DNA of 64,000 bases from Prado023 sp963700395 (lineage in GTDB: Bacteria > Actinomycetota > Actinomycetes > S36-B12 > CAIYMF01), in the NCBI GenBank assembly GCA_963700395.1, contig CAVOXI010000001.1, positions 992,001 to 1,056,000 on the forward strand, given 5' to 3'. Each line of letters begins with the position of its first letter. Positions within the stretch are counted from its first letter, which is position 1. Shown here piece after piece: positions 17,404-25,914 of the stretch. Below the pieces are notes generated by a model that was not told the DNA's origin, did no database searches, and saw nothing but the letters and a program-made list of their open reading frames with translations. A program made the translations under genes and the position numbers.

Positions 17404-19068
17404 TCAGTGCTGGTGGTCGGCGATCTCGGCCGCTGCCTGGGATCCGGTCTCGACTGCGTCGTGCAGCTCGTGGCTGATGTGGGCCTGCGCCTCCGCGAGC
17501 TCCTCATCGGTGGGCAGGGGCACGTTGTCCGCGTAGAAGAAGCGCGACCAGCGCGACCGCTGCTTCTCCCGGCGCCCAGCCGGGTTGGCCACGCCGTTCT
17601 CGTCGACCGACTCGGGCAGGGCCAACGGCTCGACGTCGGTCTTCGACAGGATCTTGGCCCGGTACTCCTCGTCCACCGGCTCGTGGATCTCGAGGAACTC
17701 GCCGCTGGGCAGGCGCAGGACACGACCGGTCTCCCGGCCGTGCAGGAGGAGGTCGCGATCCCGGCGCTGCAGGGACAGGGCCATGCGCTTGGCCAGGATG
17801 AAGGCCACCACGGGGCCGACGAACAGCAGGACCTGCAGGACGCGGATCATCGTGTTGAAGCTCAGGTCGAAGTTGTACGCGATGATGTCGTTGCCACCGC
17901 CGATCATGAGCACGATGTAGAAGGTCAGCATCGCGGCACCGAGGGCGGTGCGGGTGGGTGCGTTCCGGGGACGGTCGAGCAGGTGGTGCTCGCCGCTGTC
18001 CCGGGTGGCGAGGCGCTCGATCCACGGGTAGGCCCCGACGAGCACGAGCAGGACCGGTGCCAGGACCATCGCCGGGATGATCAGGTTCAGGCTCAGCGTG
18101 TGCCCGAACTGCGTGATCTCGATCGGCGGCATCAGGCGCAGGGCGCCGTCGAGGAAGCCCACGTACCAGTCGGGCTGCGAGCCGGCGGTCACCTGGTCGG
18201 GGATGTAGGGACCGTAGGCCCAGATCGGGTTGATCTGGAACAGGCCGGCCAGCGCCACGATCGTGCCGAACACGACGAAGAAGAAGCCGCCGGCCTTGGC
18301 CATGTAGATCGGCATGAACGAGTAGCCGACGACGTTGTCGTTGGTGCGGCCCGGTCCGGGGTACTGGGTGTGCTTCTGGTACCAGACCATCATGAGGTGG
18401 GCGGTCACAAGTCCGAGGATGAGCCCGGGGACGAGCAGGATGTGGATGCCGTAGAGCCGCGGTATGAACGCAGTCCCGGGGAACTCGCCATCGAAGAGCA
18501 GGAACGAGAACCACGTGCCGATCACCGGGGAGGCCTGGATGATGCCCTGCGTGATCCGCAGGCCCGTGCCCGACAGCAGGTCGTCAGGCAGCGAGTACCC
18601 GGAGAACCCGGCCGCGATGGCCAGCAGGAACAGGACGACGCCGATGACCCAGTTGAGCTCACGGGGCTTGCGGAAGGCCCCGGTGAAGAACACCCGCAAC
18701 AGGTGGATCGCGATCGCCGCCACGAAGAACAGCGCGGCCATGTGGTGGATCTGGCGGATCAGCAGGCCACCGCGCACGTCGAATGAGATGTCCAGCGTCG
18801 AGGCCATCGCCTCACTCATCTTCACGCCCTTGAGTGGCGCATACGAGCCGTCGTAGACGACCTCGATCATCGAGGGCTTGAACCACAGGGTCAGGTACAC
18901 GCCCGTGAGCAGGATGACGATGAAGGAGTACAGGGCGATCTCGCCGAGCATGAACGACCAGTGGTCGGGGAAGACCTTGTTCAGCTGGCGACGGATGAAG
19001 CTGGAGTTGCCGAGCCGGTCGTCAAGCCAGCCCGCGCCCTTGCCCCCGGTCTCGTACACCACACTCAT
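17404..19068 (-). CDS. qcrB: Cytochrome bc1 complex cytochrome b subunit
   Basis: Membrane di-heme subunit of menaquinol:cytochrome c oxidoreductase, which in actinobacteria forms a bcc-aa3 supercomplex. The 554-residue protein has about eight helices, the heme histidines in RQIHHMAALFF and GIHILLVPGLILGLVTAHLMM, and a long cytoplasmic C-terminal extension typical of actinobacterial QcrB. PDWYVGFLDGALRLMPP corresponds to the quinol-oxidation-site PDWY version of PEW. Start ATG 19068 overlaps the qcrA stop as ATGA. Third gene of the qcrC-qcrA-qcrB operon on the minus strand. Confidence 0.96.
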   Translation of the reverse strand: MSVVYETGGKGAGWLDDRLGNSSFIRRQLNKVFPDHWSFMLGEIALYSFIVILLTGVYLTLWFKPSMIEVVYDGSYAPLKGVKMSEAMASTLDISFDVRGGLLIRQIHHMAALFFVAAIAIHLLRVFFTGAFRKPRELNWVIGVVLFLLAIAAGFSGYSLPDDLLSGTGLRITQGIIQASPVIGTWFSFLLFDGEFPGTAFIPRLYGIHILLVPGLILGLVTAHLMMVWYQKHTQYPGPGRTNDNVVGYSFMPIYMAKAGGFFFVVFGTIVALAGLFQINPIWAYGPYIPDQVTAGSQPDWYVGFLDGALRLMPPIEITQFGHTLSLNLIIPAMVLAPVLLVLVGAYPWIERLATRDSGEHHLLDRPRNAPTRTALGAAMLTFYIVLMIGGGNDIIAYNFDLSFNTMIRVLQVLLFVGPVVAFILAKRMALSLQRRDRDLLLHGRETGRVLRLPSGEFLEIHEPVDEEYRAKILSKTDVEPLALPESVDENGVANPAGRREKQRSRWSRFFYADNVPLPTDEELAEAQAHISHELHDAVETGSQAAAEIADHQH

Positions 19069-20085
19069 GAGCGCTCCCAGAAACTCGGTCCGACGGGCTG
19101 CTGGAAGTCGCTGACGGCCACCAGGTAACCCTCGTCATCCACGGTGATCGGCAGCTGCGGCATCTGTCGGGCCGCAGGACCGAACACCACGTTGCCCGAA
19201 TCCGCCAGGTCGAAGGTCGACTGATGGCACGGACACAACAGATGGTGCGTCCGTTGCTCGTAGAGCGCAATCGGACAGCCCACATGGGTGCAGATCTTCG
19301 AGTACGCCAGGATCCCCTGGTAGTCCCATGCCTCACCCTGCTGGGAGACGATCTCGTCGGGGACCATGCGCACGAGGATGATCGCGGCCTTGGCGCGGGC
19401 GTTCAGGTTGCCCGTCTCCTCCTCGACCTCGTTGAGGTTCGCCGGGACTGCCGCGACGAGCCCGCCGACCGGGACGTCCTCGGGCTTGAGCGGGTTGAGC
19501 TCGACGTCCGTGACGATGCGCACGCCGGTGTTCCAGATCGGTCCGCTCGAGCTGCTCGGCGGGGCTGGGAGCCCCCTTGGGCGCGGTGTACAGGTCGCGC
19601 AGGAGGACCACCAGCGGCAGCGGGAGCACGAGCATCGCGGCGATCAGCGTGCGCCGGATGATCGGGCGCTGGGCGAAGCCGGAGTCAGCAAGGCCGCGGT
19701 CGAACGCCTCGACGGCTGCCTTGCGCTCATCGGGCTCCGAGCGCATCTCGTGGCGCGTGGCCACGATCTCGTTGCCCGGCATGAGCTTGCGCGCCCAGTG
19801 GATGACTCCGAGGCCGATGAGCAGGATGCCCAGGCCGAGGCTCAGCCCCAGCGCCAGGTTCAGCGCCCCGACCGGGCCGAGGAACGGCACGTTGACGCCG
19901 GCATCGACCGGGATCACCACGTAGGCGACCACGGAGGCCAGGATGAGCGCCGCGGCCAGCATGAACAGGGTGGCGACCTGGCGCTCGGCGCGCTTGGCTG
20001 CCCGCGGGTCCACATCGGTGCGCCGCGGGTGGTGGGCGACGTTGGCCGTGACGAAGTCCGGCTCGGTCCCGATGGAGTCGCTCAT
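19065..20085 (-). CDS. qcrA: Cytochrome bc1 complex Rieske iron-sulfur subunit, +1 frameshift
   Basis: The 2Fe-2S subunit that takes electrons from quinol. N-terminal half (from ATG 20085) has three hydrophobic helices, the actinobacterial QcrA form (SVVAYVVIP, GLGVIHWARKLMPG, LVLPLPLVVLLRDLYT). The Rieske domain is in a second frame: CTHVGCPIALYEQ and CPCHQSTFDL supply the Cys/His ligands. The break is near 19548 in the plus-strand gtccgctcgagctg context: removing one base joins AEQL to SGPIWNTGVRIVTD. As the gene is essential for the bcc branch and both halves are complete, consensus error is likely; otherwise the oxidoreductase would be inactive. Overlaps qcrC and qcrB by 4 bases each. Confidence 0.92.
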
Positions 20086-20873
20086 CGCAGCTTTGCCCCG
20101 ATCCAGACGGCGAACCCGGCCATGACGCCGAGTGCGAGGGTGAACAGGAGGGCGCCCTCAGTCACGGGCCCGAACGAGCCAAGGGCCCATCCTCCCGGCT
20201 GGGTCTGGGTCTGCAGGTGCCCCACGTACTTGAGGATGTCCTGCTTCTCCGAGGGGCTGATCGTGCCGTTGCCGAAGACGGGCATGTTCTGCGGTCCGGT
20301 GAGCATCGCCTCGTACACCTGCTGCGGCGTCGCCTCCATCAGGCTCGGCGCGTACTTGCCCCGGGTGAGGGCCGCGCCCTTCCCGGCGAAGTTGTGGCAC
20401 TGGGCGCAGTTGGTGCGGAACAGCTCCCCACCGACCGCGAGGTCCGCGTTGGTGGTGTCGAGCTCCTCAGCCGTCGGGATCGCCGGGCCGGGGCCCAGCG
20501 ATGCGATGTAGGCCGCAAGCTGCGTGATCTGCGGCTCCGTGTAGGTCGGGTCCTTGCGCTCCACCTGGACGGCCGGAGAGGCCAGGGGCATCCGACCTGT
20601 GGACACCTGGAAGTGCACCGCCGCAGCCCCCGCCCCGATGAGGCTGGGTGCGACGCTCGTGCCCTCCGCGGACAGCCCGTGGCAGGAGGCGCAGCCCTCG
20701 AGGTAGAGGGCCCTGCCCTCCTCGACGGCGGTCTCGCTGTGCGGGGAGCCGGCGGCACGCGCGGCTGTGCTCGTGCTGACGAGCGCATAGATCGTGCCGA
20801 TGATCGCGAGTGCGCCGAGCAGCAGCAGCATCAGCGCTGCAGGATGCCTGCGTCGGGCTACTTGACTGTTCAC
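20082..20873 (-). CDS. qcrC: Cytochrome bc1 complex diheme cytochrome c subunit
   Basis: Diheme cytochrome c that replaces a soluble cytochrome c between bc1 and the aa3 oxidase in actinobacteria. 263 residues: N-terminal membrane anchor (LMLLLLGALAIIGTIYAL), two heme c sites CASCH and CAQCH with likely methionine ligands in the following segments (TGRMPLASP, GPQNMPVFG), and a C-terminal transmembrane helix (LLFTLALGVMAGFAVWIG). First gene of the qcr operon; it follows ctaE by about 54 bases on the same strand, the usual ctaE-qcrCAB order. Confidence 0.95.
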   Translation of the reverse strand: MNSQVARRRHPAALMLLLLGALAIIGTIYALVSTSTAARAAGSPHSETAVEEGRALYLEGCASCHGLSAEGTSVAPSLIGAGAAAVHFQVSTGRMPLASPAVQVERKDPTYTEPQITQLAAYIASLGPGPAIPTAEELDTTNADLAVGGELFRTNCAQCHNFAGKGAALTRGKYAPSLMEATPQQVYEAMLTGPQNMPVFGNGTISPSEKQDILKYVGHLQTQTQPGGWALGSFGPVTEGALLFTLALGVMAGFAVWIGAKLR

Positions 20874-20927
20874 TGGCCTACCTCTGCAGGGATCGGGATG
20901 CCGGGGTGGGGACGACCGGGACGGGAA

Positions 20928-21536
20928 CTACTGGAGCACATAGATCGTGAAGAACAGGGCGATCCACACGACGTCGACGAAGTGCCAGTAGTAGCTGGTC
21001 ACGATGGCCGCCGTCGCCTGCTCGTGGCCGTAGCGCCGGGAGGCGTAGGACCGGGCGATCACGAACAGGAAGGCCACGAGGCCAGCGACCACGTGCAGGC
21101 CGTGGAAACCGGTGGTGAGGTAGAACGCCGAACCATAGGCCGACGACGACAGGGTCAGGCCCTCGGCCGTGATCAGGTGCGCGTACTCGAAGACCTGGCC
21201 GCCGATGAAGATCGCGCCCAGGACGAAGGTGAGCATGTACCAGCGCTGCATGCGGTGCAGGTCGCCACGTTCGGCCGCGAGCACGCCCATCTGGCAGGTC
21301 ACGCTCGAGGAGACCAGGATCAGGGTGTTCACGGTGGCGAAGCCCACGTTGAGGAACTGGGTCTGCTCGGCCCACACCTCGGGGTTGGTCGAGCGCAGCG
21401 TGAAGTACATCGCGAACAGGCCAGCGAAGAACATCAGCTCGCTGGAAAGCCAGATGATCGTCCCCACCGCCACCTTGTTCGGGTGGGTCGGGTGGGCACC
21501 GGGATGCGCGGAAGTCACAACGGTTGTCGAAGCCAC
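20928..21536 (-). CDS. ctaE: Cytochrome c oxidase subunit III
   Basis: Five-helix subunit III of the aa3-type terminal oxidase, 202 residues. Family landmarks: TIIWLSSELMFFAGLFAMYF, QVFEYAHL, FYLTTGFHGLHVVAGL and YYWHFVDVVWIALFFTIY (the conserved WHFVD...W segment near the C-terminus). Start ATG 21536. It heads the ctaE-qcrC-qcrA-qcrB run. The 135-base region up to the divergent receiver-like gene at 21672 presumably holds its promoter; I see no clear operator there. Confidence 0.95.
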   Translation of the reverse strand: MASTTVVTSAHPGAHPTHPNKVAVGTIIWLSSELMFFAGLFAMYFTLRSTNPEVWAEQTQFLNVGFATVNTLILVSSSVTCQMGVLAAERGDLHRMQRWYMLTFVLGAIFIGGQVFEYAHLITAEGLTLSSSAYGSAFYLTTGFHGLHVVAGLVAFLFVIARSYASRRYGHEQATAAIVTSYYWHFVDVVWIALFFTIYVLQ

Positions 21537-21671
21537 GCGCGCAGTCTGTCAGATTCGCCTGCGACTTCCCACCCGGACCCCGGTCTCGCCGGTGGCGTGT
21601 CCCGCCCTGCTCCCCCGCACCTGCAGCGCGACCAAGTAGCATCCCCCCAGACGCAACCCACAGGAGTCCTC

Positions 21672-22094
21672 ATGCCCAGCCCCCAGGCCGCCCGATCGCT
21701 GCGGGTCATGGTCTACAGCGACGACCTCACCGTGCGCCGCGCCGTGATCAACGCCCTGGGCACCCGCCCGGATCCCGAGCTGCCCGACCTGGAGCTCATC
21801 GAGGTGGCCACCGGTCCGGTGGTGCTGCGGACCGCGGATGCCGGCGGGCTGGACCTGCTGATCCTCGACGGCGAGGCAACGCCCACCGGCGGCCTCGGCC
21901 TGGCCCGCCAGCTCAAGGACGAGATCCACCGATGCCCGCCGATCCTCGTGCTCACCGGCCGCCCGCAGGACGCCTGGTTGGCCACGTGGTCCCGCGCCGA
22001 TGGGGTCGTGAGCCACCCGATCAACCCCGGACAGCTGGCCCACGCGGTGTCCGGGCTGCTGCGCACCCGGCTGCCGGCGACGACCCGCCCGTGA
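21672..22094 (+). CDS. Receiver-like protein lacking the conserved lysine
   Basis: A 140-residue single-domain protein resembling a response-regulator receiver: MVYSDDLTVRRAVINAL (acidic pair), LDLLILDGEATPTGG (candidate phospho-Asp) and ILVLTGRPQDAWLA (Thr). The usual KP motif is replaced by VVSHPINPGQL, so the invariant lysine is missing and classical phosphorylation signalling is doubtful. No output domain. Start ATG 21672 (MPSPQAAR). Its stop overlaps the GTG start of trpD (GTGA), making the two translationally coupled; a role linked to trpD is inferred only from this coupling. Confidence 0.7.
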   Translation: MPSPQAARSLRVMVYSDDLTVRRAVINALGTRPDPELPDLELIEVATGPVVLRTADAGGLDLLILDGEATPTGGLGLARQLKDEIHRCPPILVLTGRPQDAWLATWSRADGVVSHPINPGQLAHAVSGLLRTRLPATTRP

Positions 22095-23185
22095 GCGAGG
22101 CGCCGCTGACCGACTGGGTCGACGTCCTTGAGGCCCTGCTGGCCGGCGAGGACCTCAACGCCCCGACGACCACCTGGGTGATGGCCGAGATGCTCACCGG
22201 CAGCGCTCCCCCGGCCAACACCGCGGCGTTCCTCGTCGCCCTGCGCGCCAAGGGCGAGACCGCCCGCGAGGTGTCCGGACTGGTGACCGGCATGATGAAC
22301 GCGAGCGTGCCGCTGGACGTCGAGGGTCCCGTCGTCGACACGTGCGGCACGGGCGGCGACCGCTCGCACACGGTGAACATCTCCACGATGGCCGCCGTCG
22401 TTGCGGCCGCCGCGGGTGCCCGCGTGGCCAAGCACGGCAACCGGGCAGCCTCCTCCCAGAGCGGCTCGGCCGACATGCTCGAGGCCCTCGGGGTGGTCAT
22501 CGACCTGCCGGCTGCTGCTGCCGCCGAGGCGGGCGCCCTGCTGGGGATCACCTTCTGCTTCGCCCCGGTGTTCCACCCGGCCATGCGCCACATCGGCCCG
22601 ATCCGCCGCGAGCTGGGCATCCGCACGGTCTTCAACATCCTCGGCCCCCTGGCCAACCCCGCCCATCCGGCCGCCCAGGTCCTCGGCGTCCCCACGGAGT
22701 CGATCGGTGAGCTCATGTCCGGCGTCCTGGCCGCGCGGGGCACCCGGGCCCTCGTGGTGCACGGTGATGACGGCCTCGACGAGCTCACCGTCTTCGCCAC
22801 CTCCACGGTGTGGGATGTCACCGGCGCCGAACCACGACGGGTGGTCCTCGATCCCGCCGCCCTGGGCATCTCCCCGCCCGCCCCGGACGCCCTGCGCGGC
22901 GGCTCCGCCCAGCGCAACGCCCGGGTGTTCCGCACGCTGCTCGACAGCCCGGATGACCCGGCGGTCTCGGGCATCCGCGACGCCGTCTGCCTGAACGCCG
23001 CCGCGGCCCTGGTGGCCTACTCGGCGGCGGGCGGCACCCTGCCGGTCGCCATCCCGGACGCGTCCACTGATCTCGAGCCGCGCCTGGCCGCAGCCCTCCC
23101 CGCGGCGCGCGAGGCGTTGGCGTCGGGGGCGGCACGTTCCCTGCTCGACCAGTGGATCACCACCAGCCAGGACCTGCAGCCCTAG
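22091..23185 (+). CDS. trpD: Anthranilate phosphoribosyltransferase
   Basis: Second step of tryptophan synthesis: anthranilate plus PRPP to phosphoribosylanthranilate. 364 residues, matching the family. Diagnostic blocks: DTCGTGGDRSHTVNIST (PRPP-binding GTGGD), KHGNRAASSQSGSADMLEALG (anthranilate and metal binding), FAPVFHPAMRHIGPIRRELG and NILGPLANPA. GTG start at 22091 overlaps the previous stop. It sits alone with respect to other trp genes in this window, inside the respiratory gene region, a known actinobacterial arrangement. Confidence 0.95.
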   Translation: MSEAPLTDWVDVLEALLAGEDLNAPTTTWVMAEMLTGSAPPANTAAFLVALRAKGETAREVSGLVTGMMNASVPLDVEGPVVDTCGTGGDRSHTVNISTMAAVVAAAAGARVAKHGNRAASSQSGSADMLEALGVVIDLPAAAAAEAGALLGITFCFAPVFHPAMRHIGPIRRELGIRTVFNILGPLANPAHPAAQVLGVPTESIGELMSGVLAARGTRALVVHGDDGLDELTVFATSTVWDVTGAEPRRVVLDPAALGISPPAPDALRGGSAQRNARVFRTLLDSPDDPAVSGIRDAVCLNAAAALVAYSAAGGTLPVAIPDASTDLEPRLAAALPAAREALASGAARSLLDQWITTSQDLQP

Positions 23186-23194
23186 GAGGCGAGA

Positions 23195-23675
23195 ATGGCC
23201 AAGTCCTCCCGCCAGCGCTCGATGCCTCGAACGCCACAGGACCGCCCAGCGGCAGCGCCGTCCCCGTCGCCGGCAGTACCCGCGCCCGTCGAGCGGCAGC
23301 CCCGGGCGGCCGGCGAGAGCTCGCACTCCGCTCCCGCCGCTGACGCTGAGGAGCCCAAGTACCTCATCACGGGAACTGCCTGCACCGCGGGTCATGAGCG
23401 CGGCCAGGAGCTCGACGCAGGGCGCCTCGGGTCGGTTCCGAGCAGGAAGCGGGCACGGATCGGCTTCGGGCTGCTGCTGTGGTGCGTGGCCGGGTTGGCC
23501 CTCCTCGCAGCGATGGGGATCACGTCCTGGACGTGGTGGGCGCTCGCCGCTCAGGTCTCGACTGCTGTGGCTGGCGTTCGCCGCCTTCGTCGTGCGCACG
23601 GCCGGTCACCGCAAGCGCTGCTGGCGCACGCGCACCTGGCGCCACGCCTGGGGCGGGCTGGCGCCGGGTTCCTGA
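23195..23675 (+). CDS. Small membrane protein of unknown function, +1 frameshift
   Basis: Starts at ATG 23195, ten bases after trpD. The first 70 or so residues are Pro/Ala/Ser-rich and probably disordered, then comes LITGTACTAGHERGQELDAG and two hydrophobic segments: IGFGLLLWCVAGLALLAAMG and, after a frame change near 23560 (ggtctcgactgctg), LLWLAFAAFVVRTAGHRKRC, followed by a basic/aromatic tail WRTRTWRHAWGGLAPGS and a stop at 23673-23675. One extra base explains the change; the second frame clearly carries the second helix. I do not recognise the family. It is convergent with ctaF. Confidence 0.5.
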
Positions 23676-23684
23676 CCGAGTCAG

Positions 23685-23781
23685 ACGCGCGTTCCCGGCC
23701 ACCCGGCGGACGGCACGCGCGTTCCCGGCCACATGCGGCGCGCAACGCGCCACCCCAGATCGAGGTGGCGCGGAACGCGCG
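23685..23781. repeat. Intergenic direct/inverted repeat cluster between convergent genes
   Basis: acgcgcgttcccggccac occurs twice exactly (23685-23702 and 23715-23732, 30 bases apart). A near-inverted copy, gtggcgcggaacgcgcg, lies at 23765-23781 (15 of 17 bases match the reverse complement), with a partial related copy around 23737-23752 (gcgcgcaacgcgccac). Hairpins between the direct copies and the inverted copy can form on either strand. Position between the stops of the small membrane protein and ctaF suggests transcription termination, but the repeated-word structure resembles 5366-5435. Confidence 0.7.
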
Positions 23782-23803
23782 AGATCTGCGCGGGATCTGA
23801 CGG

Positions 23804-24202
23804 TCAGAACTGGCGCTTGGGTCCCTGGTAGTACTCGAAGACCCAGTACGCCGACGACATGATGATCAGGACGGCGCCGGCGGCGACGATCCAGGCCGCG
23901 AACGCCAGCCCGGCGAACGTGATGGCCGCCGAGGCGCCCACCAGGAGCGGAGCCCACGAGTGCGGGCTGAAGAACCCGTAGTCGGTGTCCGCATCCCAGA
24001 TCTCACCGTTCGCGAGGTCATCGGGCTGGTCGGGGAGCCGCTTGGCGGTGACCACCAGGTAGAAGCCGATCATCGCCGACAGGAAGCCCGTCAGGGTGAG
24101 GGCGACGGTACCGGCCTCGTCGTGGGACATCAGCCAGTAGATGCCCGCGACCAGCCAGTAGAAGACCGCACCACCGATGAAGAGCCTGCCTGCGAGCCTC
24201 AC
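23804..24202 (-). CDS. ctaF: Actinobacterial cytochrome c oxidase subunit IV (CtaF)
   Basis: A 132-residue subunit with four hydrophobic helices (LFIGGAVFYWLVAGIYWLM; TVALTLTGFLSAMIGFYLV; APLLVGASAAITFAGLAFAA; VLIIMSSAYWVFEYY) and a central loop GEIWDADTDYGFFSPHSWAP, all typical of the actinobacteria-specific CtaF. It helps assemble or stabilise the aa3 oxidase. GTG start at 24202 overlaps the ctaD stop (GTGA); the ORF extension upstream is a shadow of ctaD. Last gene of the ctaC-ctaD-ctaF operon. Confidence 0.9.
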   Translation of the reverse strand: MRLAGRLFIGGAVFYWLVAGIYWLMSHDEAGTVALTLTGFLSAMIGFYLVVTAKRLPDQPDDLANGEIWDADTDYGFFSPHSWAPLLVGASAAITFAGLAFAAWIVAAGAVLIIMSSAYWVFEYYQGPKRQF

Positions 24203-25914
24203 GAGATCTCCCCCTTGACCTTGTTCTGGGTCTCGAGCGTGGCCAGGTAACCCGCGGAGTCCCAGTCGGCGAGATCGGGGTGGTGCAGGTCGAACGCCGG
24301 AGCCTCCGAACGGATCCGCGGCAGGGACACGAAGTTGTGGCGCGGGGGCGGGCACGCGGTCGCCCACTCCAGCGAGCGTCCCCAGCCCCACGGATCGTCC
24401 ACGGTCACCAGCGGCGCGTGCCGCCAGGTCTTGTAGACGTTGAACAGGAAGAACAACGTGGAGACGCCCAGCACGAGGGCGAAGGCCGAGGAGATCTCGT
24501 TCTCCAGCGTGAAGCCGTCACCGGGGAGGTAGTCGCCGTAGCGGCGTGGCATCCCCTCGACGCCCAACCAGTGCTGGACGAGGAACGTCCCGTTGAACCC
24601 GATGAACGTCAGCGCGAAGTGCCACTTCCCCAGGGTCTCGTCGAGCATCCGTCCGAAGAACTTCGGCCACCAGAAGTAGAACCCAGCGAACATGGCGAAC
24701 ACGACGGTGCCGAAGACGGTGTAGTGGAAGTGCGCGACCACGAAGTAGGAGTCGGACACGTGGAAGTCCAGCGGGGGCGCGGCCAGGATGATGCCGGTCA
24801 GGCCGCCGAAGAGGAACGTCAGCAGGAACCCGATCGCCCACAGCATCGGGGTCTCGAAGGTCAGTGACCCGCCCCACATCGTGCCGATCCAGTTGAAGAA
24901 CTTCACCCCTGTGGGAACGGCGATCAGCATCGTCATCAGGGCGAAGAACGGCAGGCTCACAGCACCGGTGACGTACATGTGGTGGGCCCAGACGGCCATC
25001 GACAGCGCCGCGATGGCGATCGTGGCGAACACCAGGCCCTTGTACCCGAAGATGGGCTTGCGGCTGAACGCCGGCAGGATCTCGGAGATCACGCCGAAGA
25101 ACGGCAGGGCCAGGACGTAGACCTCGGGATGGCCGAAGAACCAGAACAGGTGCTGGAAGAGGATCGCTCCGCCGTTCTCCGGCTGGAAGACCACGGACCC
25201 GAACTTCCGGTCGATCTCGAGCACGATCAGCGTGGCGGCCAGGACGGGGAACACCATGATGATGAGCACCGAGGTCAGCAGGACGTTCCACGTGAAGATG
25301 GGCATCCGGAACATGACCATGCCCGGGGCACGCATCGTCAGGATCGTGGTGACGAAGTTCACCGCGCCCAGGATCGTGCCGACGCCGCCGAGCGCGAAGC
25401 CCAGGATCCACAGGTCGGAGCCGACGTTCGGGGAGAACTCAGCAGTCGACAGCGGCGTGTAGAGGAACCACCCGAAGGCCGCGGCGCCACCGGGGGTCGC
25501 GAAGCCGAAGAGCACGATCAGGCCGCCGAAGAGGTACAGCCAGTACCCGAGCATGTTCAGCCGGGGGAAGGCAACGTCCGGGGAGCCGATCTGCAGCGGC
25601 ATCAGGAAGTTGGCGAACCCGACGAACAGCGCGGTGGCGAACAGCAGGAGCATGATCGAGCCGTGCATGGTGAACAGCTGGTTGTACTGCTCCAGCGTCA
25701 CGATCTGCAGTCCCGGACGGGCGAGCTCGGCGCGGATGATCAGCGCCATGACGCCGCCGATGAGGAAGAACGTGAAGGACGTCCCCATGTAGAGCCGGCC
25801 GATGGTCTTGTGGTCGGTGGTCGTGATCACCGAGACGAACTTCTGACCCAGGGAGCGCTCCCGTCGCGGGGCCCGGGCGGTGACCTCTGCGGGACGGTCG
25901 TTGAGAAGTGTCAC
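24199..25914 (-). CDS. ctaD: Cytochrome c oxidase subunit I
   Basis: Catalytic subunit of the aa3-type oxidase, 571 residues and about twelve helices. The heme a ligand His is in LFTMHGSIMLLLF; the binuclear centre is seen in FWFFGHPEVYVLALP (CuB His and the cross-linked Tyr) and in VWAHHMYVTG; the other axial histidines are in YFVVAHFHYTVFGT. This is an A-type heme-copper oxidase by the GHPEVY motif. Starts at ATG 25914, overlapping the ctaC stop by four bases; ends in an overlap with ctaF. Confidence 0.97.
   Translation of the reverse strand: MTLLNDRPAEVTARAPRRERSLGQKFVSVITTTDHKTIGRLYMGTSFTFFLIGGVMALIIRAELARPGLQIVTLEQYNQLFTMHGSIMLLLFATALFVGFANFLMPLQIGSPDVAFPRLNMLGYWLYLFGGLIVLFGFATPGGAAAFGWFLYTPLSTAEFSPNVGSDLWILGFALGGVGTILGAVNFVTTILTMRAPGMVMFRMPIFTWNVLLTSVLIIMVFPVLAATLIVLEIDRKFGSVVFQPENGGAILFQHLFWFFGHPEVYVLALPFFGVISEILPAFSRKPIFGYKGLVFATIAIAALSMAVWAHHMYVTGAVSLPFFALMTMLIAVPTGVKFFNWIGTMWGGSLTFETPMLWAIGFLLTFLFGGLTGIILAAPPLDFHVSDSYFVVAHFHYTVFGTVVFAMFAGFYFWWPKFFGRMLDETLGKWHFALTFIGFNGTFLVQHWLGVEGMPRRYGDYLPGDGFTLENEISSAFALVLGVSTLFFLFNVYKTWRHAPLVTVDDPWGWGRSLEWATACPPPRHNFVSLPRIRSEAPAFDLHHPDLADWDSAGYLATLETQNKVKGEIS

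Noticed and set aside
17407..18786. 459-codon plus-strand open frame opposite qcrB
   Set aside because: Antisense shadow of qcrB with Glu/Asp/His/Gly-rich nonsense composition.
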